This document shows positions 58,601-64,000 of a stretch of DNA of 64,000 bases, piece after piece. The translations under genes and the position numbers were made by a program. The stretch spans positions 27,852,093 through 27,916,092 of the forward strand of contig OZ021731.1 in NCBI GenBank assembly GCA_963978545.1, read 5' to 3'. The stretch's first letter is position 1; the number at the start of each line of letters is the position of its first letter. This DNA is from Linyphia triangularis. Lineage: Eukaryota > Arthropoda > Arachnida > Araneae > Linyphiidae. The notes under the pieces are model-generated. The model did not search any database. It saw only the letters and a list, made by a program, of their open reading frames with translations, and was not told the origin of the DNA.

Positions 58601-60054
58601 AGAGACAACCTTGTTTACCTTGAATGAAACCTTGTTTACCCGTGTACCATGGATCATTGATTACATGTAAATGTTTTGCTTTAGTTGTACAAATCACAAT
58701 ATAAAACAAGGAATAAAAAGTATGTTTCCATCGTAACTTAAAGTAAAGACAGAACTATTTATATAATTTAATTGCAAAATGTGATAAGATTTATTTGTGG
58801 AAATAGAAGTTTTATAATAAAAAGGTTTGCAATTATGTTGAGTGGTCCAGTTTCAGTGAACCAATTTTTAACCTTGGATCAAATACCTATGAATCAAAAA
58901 TATGTATATTTAAGTAATTCAATTTCTCAAAATTTCTATGGAGTATATGAGTATTCGACTAACAAAATCAACAATTTCAATGGTCACGTTCGTCCTAAAA
59001 TTGTACTTCAATTTTACTAAAAATAAATTAAAGTGAAAAAATCCATATATTCCTCCAGAGGAGAAAATCTTTATGAGATTTTAATTATTTATTAATTTCT
59101 TTAAAACTTGGGATTTTTTTGCCGTTATTAAAACATGATTTGAGAAGAATGTCTGTTTGGAACCTATGTCAGCTTTGAAAAAAATATCCCTAATTTTTGT
59201 ACAATTATCCCTTATTTTTTGTACAATTATCCCTAAAATTTTGGAATTAACCTTAAAAATTTTGGGATTACCCTTAAAATTTTTAAAAATCATCCCTTGA
59301 ATTTAGAAGATTCACTGTACCTCCTACAATTTACAATATATTTAAAATGATGGTCAATTAAAAAATATAAATGTTAAAAAAGGTACAAAAGTCTCCCTTA
59401 CTAACTGCATTATCTCCTTCCTTATTTATACCACACCTATTATATATTATCATTATATAATTTTTTTTCCCAAGCCATCTTGCCGACTTATCTATTTTGA
59501 TAAGCAGTTCACAATTTTTAAAGTTTAACGTAACTGAATTAGAACTGTGTAAAACAATCAGTATTTTAATTTGAGTACTGCAGTTGCAAAAACTTCTGCA
59601 GGGTAGATTCATATTATATAGTTCACTGAAAATATTAATGTACTTGGTCTGTTATTATCCGATAGTGAATGTATGTGGCAAATTGTTATTCAACGGGCTT
59701 GAAAAGGTATTGACATTTCCACACTATCAATATAAGTTACATGCTGCATCATAAGATTTAACTATCCTGCAATTCCTATTTTAAAAAATGACTACACATG
59801 AAAAAATGCTTCCTTAGCCAAAGAAACTGATTATTTCTTAAATAAATGCTTAATAATTTTTATATAATCTAATGCACTGACTATTTGATATACTGTATGT
59901 TATGAGTACACATTTAAAAAGAAATCTAATAGAGTTCATTTATTGTTTGCTTATTGTTGAAAATTTTCCAGTATATTAACAAATTGTTTTACTTTAAGAT
60001 AATTGCTTGTGCTGCACATGGCTGTGACATCCTGGTTGATGACCAAACAGTCAT
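34977..60054 (+). CDS. ARIH1: E3 ubiquitin ligase ariadne-1 (ARIH1), first six coding exons, 3' end outside window
   Basis: RBR-type E3 that takes ubiquitin from UBE2L3-like E2s onto a RING2 cysteine and is switched on by neddylated cullin-RING ligases. Exons: 34977-35186, 43274-43341, 43554-43635, 54284-54346, 57610-57702, 59999-60054, giving 190 codons plus two bases; all junctions are AG/GT and in phase. The product has an acidic N-terminus, a UBA-like domain and most of RING1 up to CDILVDD. IBR, the catalytic RING2 and the Ariadne domain must lie past 64000. The start ATG at 34977 has A at -3 and G at +4; an in-frame ATG at 34914 would add a Leu/Phe-rich leader unlike the family, so I reject it. 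The first and third introns are 8.1 and 10.6 kb, swollen by transposons. The Gly-rich insertion of the human N-terminus is absent. Confidence 0.95.
35905..36085. mobile_element. Near-palindromic element (family K, copy 1)
   Basis: Inverted arms of 30 bp or more: AATTCCAAGTCCGGTACAG at the left and its diverged mirror ending GAGGACTTGGAATT at the right. Centre has AAAAAATGGCAGCC and a mirrored CCATTTTTTT. It lies in the first ARIH1 intron. Ends are approximate. Confidence 0.6.
36178..36372. mobile_element. 195-bp palindromic MITE with 8-bp target duplication
   Basis: Arms of about 45 bp: GGTACTTGCGTATTAAC then CACCGCAGCTACA at the left, mirrored TGTAGCTGCGGTG then GTTAATACGTAAGTACC at the right. 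A perfect 8-bp duplication GAAGTTTT is at 36170-36177 and 36373-36380. An 8-bp duplication fits hAT, Merlin or P-type transposases; the superfamily is not assigned. First ARIH1 intron. Confidence 0.85.
37321..38731. mobile_element. CAGGG-type element with internal tandem repeats (family H)
   Basis: Starts CAGGGGTCTCGG and ends TAGGAGCCCTG. Flanks TATGGT (37315-37320) and TATGTT (38732-38737) agree at 5 of 6. Interior: degenerate blocks starting TGTTGAGAA-type at 37455, 37631 and 37855 (spacing 176 and 224), a tandem of 151-155 bp (GACGC marker at 38176, 38331 and 38482), and a 42-43-bp tandem at 38559-38690. No transposase. Confidence 0.65.
38559..38690. repeat. 42-43-bp tandem repeat
   Basis: About three units beginning at 38559, 38602, 38644 and partly at 38687, each like GCTCCAAAAGGCATTTTTC followed by TGCTCCAAAATTT. 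Lies at the right end of family H. Confidence 0.85.
40315..43207. mobile_element. CAGGG-terminated composite DNA transposon (family I)
   Basis: Begins CAGGGCTGCCACAGGCGAC and ends GTGGCAGCCCTG. Perfect 6-bp duplication CATTTG at 40309-40314 and 43208-43213. Both edges carry subrepeats of GCGACTATTTT / GGCTACTATTTT type (40335-40465 and 43082-43185). Nested inside are composite repeat E (from 41012) and a TTAA MITE (41672-41949). Ends 66 bp before ARIH1 exon 2. Confidence 0.88.
41672..41949. mobile_element. piggyBac-like MITE inside composite repeat E
   Basis: Starts CCCTTTACAGCACTG and ends TTCAGGCAAAGGG; TTAA on the left (41668-41671) and TTAT on the right. A related, more decayed copy starts at 38939 after TTAA. 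Both lie at the same place in composite repeat E, so the element was present before E multiplied. Confidence 0.7.
43721..43986. mobile_element. pogo/Tigger-like MITE
   Basis: Starts CAGTAGAACACTATATATCC and ends TTGATGCTCTACTG; flanked by TA on both sides. At 266 bp it is nonautonomous. It starts 85 bp after ARIH1 exon 3. Confidence 0.75.
44518..44964 (-). repeat. Downstream (3') LTR of the Ty3/gypsy element
   Basis: Terminal repeat of 447 bp, 3' of Gag-Pol in element orientation, with TG...CA ends. It matches 52454-52898 almost base for base. The left flank is TGTA, part of the host transposon interrupted by the insertion. Confidence 0.95.
45310..49533 (-). CDS. Gag-Pol polyprotein of the Ty3/gypsy element
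   Basis: One uninterrupted 1407-codon frame encodes all the enzymes for copying and integrating the element. Order: SAP-like N-terminus (about 9-38), charged helix with four 9-residue repeats of QEAIEERKR type (about 64-100), a gag capsid region resembling SCAN domains (about 190-300), CCHC knuckle CSYCKEPGHFYVNC (about 370), aspartic protease LVDTGSS (about 425), reverse transcriptase with YMDD (about 738), RNase H with HTDAS (about 880), then integrase with an HHCC zinc finger (about 1070-1110), DD35E core (HVDFIG, LADRG, GQVERIH; D to E spacing of 35) and a GPY/F module (FLGPYKI) near the end. Gag and Pol are fused without a frameshift. Gene order is the usual PR-RT-RH-IN. Confidence 0.97.
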   Translation of the reverse strand: MAFLLRSKKEDLSNLATELGIKITATMTKPIIKDLILENEKYDEDEVKVLLESITEERLQEQERQEAIEERKRLEAIEERKRQEAIEERKRQEAIEERRREAEFELEKLRIQNQKDSSSKNVTTNQVPSRPSRDTFHKFDMKEDVNLNLILLSIPKEEWVQHLIGLLPVDVAHLIVRESPDKSHDYDHVKQLLLRRFKLSPERLRQMFGSHQKSPEGTWLDFLHELQTYFDGWVEGLEVKTYDQLRDLIIADQIKRRALYEFKEHFLDEWTLINSPRELAQKFEKYEDVRRTLKSKQFDSLPKGKYGAKSSNYGNPSRRTDSHRYEAGSLNNRGSPPRRADNRRYGPNRSEKNHFNTNRNTDSVRPRQSLCSYCKEPGHFYVNCDKRRKDAESNNPPSNSVQTCTIIPSEELKFKEIVMGNKLITALVDTGSSLSLIRDDIAKEIIDESKLLKQRRTLSGLGNSQVTTKGSFEMSFTTNGEEFSLTWHVVPQSQLSFQAIIGMDVTNQATFTTSRNGMKFHKDEPADWFMYISETSPNEEIELAHIRDIRIQNVLKQVISTYKPDKILSTDVSMRIILKDDVPVYQPARRLSSSEKLEVNQQIDEWLEQGIIRPSSSDYASRIVLVKKKDGSTRLCVDYRKLNRKLVKDRFPLPLIENVLDKLQDAQVYTTLDLKNGFFHVEVDEESRKLTSFIIPDGQFEFNKVPFGLSTSPSVFQRYVYNIFRDLMRKGIVIIYMDDLVIPSKDEEEGLRNLQSVLEVASKYGLEIKWKKCQFLQRKIEFLGHIVENGTMRPSLAKTQAVKKFPVPTTVKQVQSFLGLTGYFRKFIPEYSKIAKPLSDLTKKETPFAFNLPQVEAFEKLKKLLTESPVLSIFRQGQRTELHTDASLHGYGAVLLQESTDGKMHPVQYMSKKTTPAEMKYSSYELEVLAIVSALKKFRVYLLGNHFKVVTDCSAFQKTMDKKDLVTRIARWALSLEEFDYQIEHRPGERMKHVDALSRNPVFIIENDTITARLSKAQAEDENISTLKAVLNNKASSEFCERNGILYKFVNGRELIVAPKDMQTELIKLAHEKGHFSTSKTEDVIKREFFIPNLNALVRNVISNCVPCILANKKSGKKEGFLNPIPKEDVPLSTYHVDFIGPVPSTNKKYQHILTVVDAFTKFTWLYPVKCTSVEDLIDKLKLQQKTFGNPKRILADRGSAFTSKAFTDFCTEEGIQHLQIATGVPRGNGQVERIHHTLIPVLTKLSLDDSTKWYKYVDQLQRILNSTTNRSTKWTPFELLTGVTMRNKDDLKIRDLLMEEIEDELQEQRNSLRQEAKRNIQKIQAENKRTYNKKRKKAPNYREGDLVAIQRTQFGSGLKLRPKFLGPYKITKVKPKDRYDVQKIGKQEGPNITSTSADLMKFYTTK
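50433..51693. mobile_element. CAGGG-terminated nonautonomous DNA transposon nested in the gypsy leader
   Basis: Starts CAGGGGTCGCAGACG and ends TTTGACCCCTG. Both edges carry short AT-rich subrepeats of TCCTATAT type (50448-50545 and 51630-51670). It is flanked by a perfect 6-bp duplication ATAAGA (50427-50432 and 51694-51699). No transposase frame is visible. It contains a palindromic element at about 51003-51166. Confidence 0.85.
51003..51166. mobile_element. Near-palindromic element (family K, copy 2)
   Basis: Inverted arms of about 30 bp beginning TATTCCGAATC and ending GATTCGGAATA. Inside is a perfect 12-bp-arm hairpin AAAAAATGGCAG/CTGCCATTTTTT at 51097-51122. It resembles 35905-36085, sharing the outer PyCGAATCC/CCAAGTCC-type arms, a CGCCA block and AAAAAATGGCAG. 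No clear target duplication. Confidence 0.55.
52454..52898 (-). repeat. Upstream (5') LTR of the Ty3/gypsy element
   Basis: Terminal repeat of 445 bp, 5' of Gag-Pol in element orientation, so it carries the element's promoter. It differs from the other LTR mainly at an A-run (8 versus 10) and five single bases. The primer binding site candidate lies just inside it. Confidence 0.95.
53501..54192 (-). mobile_element. Nonautonomous Helitron, decayed 3' end
   Basis: On the - strand it begins TCTATATATATATATATATC then AATAGGCAAGAAG, close to the 5' end of the Helitron at 9774, and follows an A. Its other end is a hairpin-like AGCAGGGGGCGGAGCCCTC. The CTRR terminus is altered, so the exact end is uncertain. 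It ends about 90 bp before ARIH1 exon 4. Confidence 0.7.
54284..60054 (+). CDS. ARIH1: ARIH1 exons 4-6: RING1
   Basis: Exon 4 ends TEECEICLMTIPRN and gives the first zinc pair (C-x2-C). Exon 5 gives GIACGHRFCTECWKEYL and so the C-H-C-C ligands. Exon 6 gives IIACAAHGCDILVDDQTV with the last two cysteines. RING1 recruits the E2. All eight expected ligands are present. Exon 6 ends in the middle of an ATG codon before the donor GTAAGC at 60055. I found no further ARIH1 exon between 60055 and 64000. Confidence 0.94.
54366..55060. mobile_element. TTAA-flanked DNA transposon (Kolobok- or piggyBac-like)
   Basis: Inverted ends GGGGGCTTGGTACCC and GGGTACCAAGTCCCC (14 of 15), with TTAA on both sides (54362-54365 and 55061-55064). 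The GGGG start and AT-rich noncoding interior suggest Kolobok more than piggyBac. It begins 20 bp after ARIH1 exon 4. Confidence 0.82.
55440..55731 (-). pseudogene. Decayed ORF fragment with a Cys-rich zinc-finger-like start
   Basis: On the - strand an ATG at about 55723 opens MKRSYSSKTRKLKCCICNEE, then an NYSRQLNRNH segment, a C-x2-C...H pattern, and stops at a TAG after 39 codons. Past a frame change, a further acidic stretch can be read. I do not recognise the gene; an N-terminal finger of a transposon protein is possible. Confidence 0.35.
56068..56800 (-). pseudogene. Truncated LINE: end of reverse transcriptase and C-terminus
   Basis: The - strand frame carries VGLAINENKTKVM, FTYLGSIVDSLGG and LLYGSETWKI, then KRKRWHWVGHVLRRDP and KRKRGRPRLTWRRM, the usual end of many animal LINE ORF2 proteins. 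One in-frame TAA (56353-56355) interrupts an otherwise open frame; the intended stop is at 56068-56070. The 5' part is missing beyond about 56800. The copy is antisense in an ARIH1 intron and not functional. Confidence 0.88.
57703..59998. other. ARIH1 intron between exons 5 and 6
   Basis: AT-rich with T-runs; apart from the decayed family B copy at 58980 I recognise nothing. Confidence 0.4.
58980..59327. mobile_element. Family B copy 4, decayed
   Basis: Contains the family B blocks GGTCACGTTCGTCC at the left, TTTGCCGTTATTAAAACATG in the middle and TTCACTGTACCTCCT at the right. Lies in the ARIH1 intron before exon 6. Termini are decayed. Confidence 0.6.
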
Positions 60055-60913
60055 GTAAGCTGATTTTTGTTTTATTCATTCAATCAATTCAAATGTGCAC
60101 TCAGTGGTGTAGTTTTAAATGAAAGTGTGTGAATACTATTCGTTCACCTCTTTTTACATCCTGAAAAGGTCCTGAATGATTTTGTCAGATCTCCAGGATC
60201 TTTCAAAGTGGGATAAGAAAGATTAACCTAGAAAACTGGATAACAATATTGTTGCTTGAAATTACCATAATGAAATTTTTTTTTAAACGTTCTCAATTAA
60301 CTTATTAGAACTTTTAAAAAATCTTTCTTGGGGTCTAAAAAGTCTTTTCTTAAACATTTTCTTAACAACTTTCCCCTAAAAGTTTTTCTAAACTCTGATA
60401 AACGTTATGTTAATTTTTTTTTTTTTTTTTTTTTTTTTTAAGTTGTGAGGATATTGGTTTTAAAGGGGTACATTATGTTATTGTTATATTATAAAAATTA
60501 AATTAAATTTTAGTTATTTGTAACTGAATGATTATCTAAGTCATAAAGCTCCTAAGCCTTATGACTTAAATAATCATTCAATTATAAATAATCCTACCTT
60601 GCATTGTAGAAGAAAACATTTCTCAAAAAAATATGAACAGCTATCTCGCACGTCTACACCACCGGAGTACACTTTGTAGTAGAAATTATAATTATTAATA
60701 TTTGTTTATTTTAAAATAGTTGCTAAAGTATATTAGGTACCATGTCCATTTTGTTTGTATTGTATACTACTTGCTATTCAAATACTTCATTTGTAAAAGC
60801 AGAACTTTTTTTTTTTTTTGTCAAATAGTTTGTAAACAAATTCGTTTCTTGCAGTAAATTTTAATTTTGATTCTGCATATAATACTAATGCAAATATATA
60901 TGTTTAATATATA

Positions 60914-62635
60914 CAGGGTTTCCGCGCATATGGAAAGTCAGGGAAAATCATGGAAAGTCATGAATTTTGACATAGGGTAAATTTTGTCATGGAAAGTCAT
61001 GGATTTCGAACAAAAAAAGCCTATAAGTCATGGAAAAACAGTGAATTGCATGGATTCCTAAAAATTTTACGCAAAATCACGTGACTATGACGTCATAAAC
61101 GCCATGATCGCGATTCGTTGTTACTTCCATGATACGCCGGCCAATGAAAAGAATTTCTGAACTCCAAACTTGTGACATCACACAAGTAGGTCTCGGTGAA
61201 AAAAAATTCATAATGTAAGAACTGAAATAAATTAATTTGATAATCTTTACTTTTGGTTTGACTCCGTATGCTACTGGTTTAAATTTTTTTTTAACTCTGT
61301 ATGCTACTGGTTTACATTGTTGATACCAAAACATTTGATTTTTGATTATTTAATTTACTTATATTTTCTTATTCGTTCTTCAAATATTTACTTATTATTA
61401 AAGATTGATTAGCTTTTTTAACACCTGAAATATCAAAGAATGGAAAATTATTTTTCGCTGTTTCTTCTGGTTTCGACGTATCTTCGTTACTGATTATAAG
61501 GTGAATACCTATTCCTCTGCATTTATTGGAAAAGTCTCTTGTAGATATCTAGGGTGGCGACAGAACAGGGAATTTCACTATTCTGGAAAAATAAAGGAAT
61601 TGCGTAAAATTTTAACTAGTTACGTGCTTCATTTTAAGTGATTATCATCTACAAGATGATATATCTAAAACCAAAATTCTCAAATTATTCATCCAAATAA
61701 AACATTTTTGAATTAATGTAAAATCAAAACATTATTTTTAAAATCATTATATTTGTCATTCTGGAAAAACATGGAATTTATTGAACTTCTGAAATCAAAG
61801 CCACGGAGATCTATGTTTTTCTCTGCTATTTTTATTGGACGAGGGTTACGGAACAGAAAAGACTCTGGATGGTGAACGAAAATTAATGTTTGGGGGTAGC
61901 GGTAAGATGAAGCGGCAAAATGTTTCACCTAGAGGCTCATGTTCCTCATTGCTGGCCAGACCCATACTTCCTTTGTAATCAATGTACACATTAACGCTAG
62001 CGGTACCGCTCCATTGTTCTGCTGACAGTCGCTTACGCTTGCTGTTCGTATAACTTCAATCTGACTGAATCCTTTACCAGCATGATTATTTTTAAACTTA
62101 TTTTTTGTCAACAGAATGTATGAGAACCCTAATTATTTACGTATTATTTCTGTTAGATTTTTAGTTATTCTATAACTTAGCTGCGCGGCAGCTCGCATCC
62201 TTATTGTTAAAAAGAAATTCTTCAACTTCAATCTAACTGCATCCTTTACAAACATGAATATTTTTCTTCTTACCTTGTGTTTTCGGTTAACAGAATATAT
62301 TAGAAGCCTAAATTCCTTAATATTTCAAATTGATTCCATCAGATTTTTTTTTCGGTTTTATTTACCCTTAATAGCTCTGTTACACTCCTCGCTCTGTTTT
62401 AAACACCTTTACTGTATTACTCAATATAAAACTTATAGTAATCATTTTACAATCATGTACAATAATTTATTTACTATGTTGAGTTAGTAAAATTTACTAA
62501 TTTGCGTTAGTAAAATAATAACATTCTTGAGTCAGGTTCAATGTTTTTAACGTGATTTCTTGAGTCATGGGAAATCATTTGCTTCAGTCATGAAAAGTCA
62601 GGGATTTGGGACATTTAAGATTGGTAGAAACCCTG
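60914..62635. mobile_element. CAGGG-terminated DNA transposon with a nested repeat (family C)
   Basis: Begins CAGGGTTTCCGCGCATATGG and ends TAGAAACCCTG. Flanked by TATATA on both sides (60908-60913 and 62636-62641), although the region is TA-rich. Edges repeat words like AAAGTCATGGA. A composite-repeat-E copy starting AGGGTGGCGACAGAAC at 61551 lies inside. Lies in the ARIH1 intron after exon 6. Confidence 0.78.
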
Positions 62636-62702
62636 TATATATCTGCATTTATAACTTTTGTACTGGTAAAAGTTGCCAAGAGTCTCAAATGTACTTGTAG
62701 TA

Positions 62703-63249
62703 CAGGGTGTGTATAGAAGGTTGGAAACATTTTAATGTTAAATAATTCATAAAATAATGAAGATAAATTTAAATTGATAACACTAAATGGTTAGATAGTC
62801 TCGAATGGCCCTTGTCAATCGACTTCCACATGTGCACCGTTTGTCGCACGGAAAATATCGAGACAGTAGTCAATTTCGCGCCAGGTACGGGCAAACATGT
62901 CGGCATCCACGGAGGCTATTGCGGCTGCAATCCTGGCATTTGAGTCACTCGACACTTTCCTCCTGTAAACGATGTCTTCTTCGAATCCTCAAAGGGAAAA
63001 GTCCAGTGGCATTATATCAGTTAATCCGAGTGGCCAAGAGGGAAAAACGTACAATTAATAACACACACAGATGATATTTACCAAAGAAATGATATTCAAA
63101 TGGGAAAAGAAAATTTTCTACGGCAACGTTCACTATAAATGAAAATGCATGAGTTATTCTATGTATAAATGCCCCAAGTTTGTTTCTATCTTCATTATTT
63201 TATGAATTATCCAACATCAAAATGTGTCCATACTTTTATAGACACCCTG
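62703..63249. mobile_element. Deleted Tc1/mariner-like element
   Basis: Inverted ends of about 63 bp (62703-62765 and 63187-63249), beginning CAGGGTGTGTATAGAAGG and mirrored to CTTTTATAGACACCCTG. TA is present at the left (62701-62702) but not at the right. The interior holds the end of a transposase (see 62815-63036). It is itself flanked by 63-bp direct repeats (62638-62700 and 63252-63314). Confidence 0.8.
62815..63036 (-). pseudogene. C-terminal remnant of a Tc1/mariner-like transposase
   Basis: The 74-codon - strand frame contains IMPLDFSL, then an in-frame TGA where the family has W (PLDFFLWG), and ends LDIFRATNGAHVEVD plus stop. The pattern TWREIDYCLDIFRATNGAH is typical of the end of these DDE transposases in arthropods. 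The catalytic core is gone. Confidence 0.8.
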
Positions 63250-63421
63250 TTTATCTGCATTTATAACTTTTGAACTGGTAGAAGTTGCGTAGAATCTCAA
63301 ATGTACCTGTAGTGTATTAGCAATACATGTTGCGGAGTTTATCCCTTTTAGCCTGAGAGGCAACTGCAAGTTTAGGGAACCCCGTCGAACATCTTCCTTA
63401 TACTTTTTAGAATGTGGTGTG

Positions 63422-63933
63422 AAGTGAGTAGATTACGATTCCACTAGTCTGCCATGACAAAAATGCATGGTCAAAAATCCACTTTGAATGAGTTGAATTA
63501 AATCCTATTGCCAAATAGTCATAACTTGTCAAAAAGTGAACAAACTTTTTCATCTGGTAACCCACCTCACTTTGATTTTCAGTGAGAAAAAGCTCAAATG
63601 ATTTCTGATATCAGGCTCAAAAAAATTGCAACTTTTAAAAGTAAGCCAAATTGGCGACATCATATGTCATCAGTGACGTAATATTTACTGCCATCTTAGC
63701 TCATTTGTGAAAGATGGAAGTAAGCAGACATCTGAATCGTCTGCAACCTTCTTAATTGAAAATTGTTTAGCAATGGGTTGCCAATTAAAAAAGAATGCTC
63801 ATTACATCACAAGCCATGACATATTTGGCAATCTGATGTAGTTCAACTAATTCAATGTCGATTTTTTACCAGCTTCGGAAATTTTTGCCGAAACTGATCA
63901 AAAATACACTTTGGATTCGTAATCTACTTACTT
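63422..63933. repeat. Inverted repeat pair of about 22 bp, possible MITE
   Basis: AAGTGAGTAGATTACGATTC at 63423 is mirrored by GAATCGTAATCTACTTACTT ending 63933 apart from three mismatches. The 510 bp between them hold nothing recognised. No clear target duplication. Confidence 0.5.
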
Positions 63934-63951
63934 TTCTACACATTCTATAAA

Positions 63952-64000
63952 CAAGGTTTCCGCACATATTTAAAATCAGGAAATGTCATGGAAAGTCATA
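63952..64000. mobile_element. Start of another family C element, cut by the window end
   Basis: CAAGGTTTCCGCACATATTT and then AATGTCATGGAAAGTCAT match the start of the element at 60914. Confidence 0.6.

Noticed and set aside
1..64000. tRNA, rRNA or other structured RNA genes
   Set aside because: I saw no cloverleaf with A and B boxes and no rRNA-like segment, but a covariance-model search would be needed to exclude them.
60055..64000. Next ARIH1 exon (continuing the split ATG codon into the IBR region)
   Set aside because: No AG-flanked frame resembling the family after CDILVDDQTV was found before the window ends.

Overview
This is eukaryotic nuclear DNA: AT-rich, with split genes, long introns and dense layers of transposable elements. 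Three cellular genes are recognisable, and all match animal proteins. The mix of TP53BP1, MITD1 and ARIH1 with arthropod-type DNA transposons, Helitrons and a Ty3/gypsy element suggests an arthropod. I infer a chelicerate, perhaps a spider, but nothing in the window proves the species.

Genes. (1) The 3' half of a TP53BP1 (53BP1) orthologue lies on the + strand. Seventeen exons between 1165 and 21332 join in one open frame of 800 codons plus a stop. They encode a basic linker, the tandem Tudor module, the ubiquitin-dependent recruitment motif and two BRCT domains. The 5' exons lie before the window. (2) A single-exon MITD1 orthologue lies on the - strand at 33461-34228 (MIT domain plus PLD-like C-terminal domain). 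(3) The first six coding exons of ARIH1/ariadne-1 lie on the + strand (34977 to 60054), giving the acidic N-terminus, the UBA-like domain and most of RING1; the rest lies beyond the window. MITD1 and ARIH1 are head to head about 0.8 kb apart and may share a promoter. The three genes do not form a pathway: 53BP1 acts in DNA double-strand break repair, MITD1 in ESCRT-III-linked abscission, and ARIH1 is an RBR E3 ligase working with neddylated cullins.

Mobile DNA. The third ARIH1 intron holds a nearly intact Ty3/gypsy LTR retrotransposon (44518-52898, - strand) with one 1407-codon Gag-Pol frame and LTRs about 1 percent diverged. It sits inside an older transposon whose halves end in a perfect 5-bp target duplication, and it carries a third element in its own leader. 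Through the introns and intergenic DNA lie at least ten insertions of elements that begin CAGGG or CAGAG (or a one-base variant) and usually end CCCTG. Most have 5-6-bp target duplications and none has a visible transposase. Several share a degenerate internal repeat of about 200 bp. Other elements are two Helitrons, two pogo/Tigger-like and one hAT-like nonautonomous element, TTAA-flanked piggyBac- or Kolobok-like elements (one only 63 bp long), two kinds of near-palindromic elements, two truncated LINEs and a decayed Tc1/mariner-like remnant.

The intergenic stretch 21333-33460 has no recognised gene. Its left part may be a long 3'UTR of TP53BP1.
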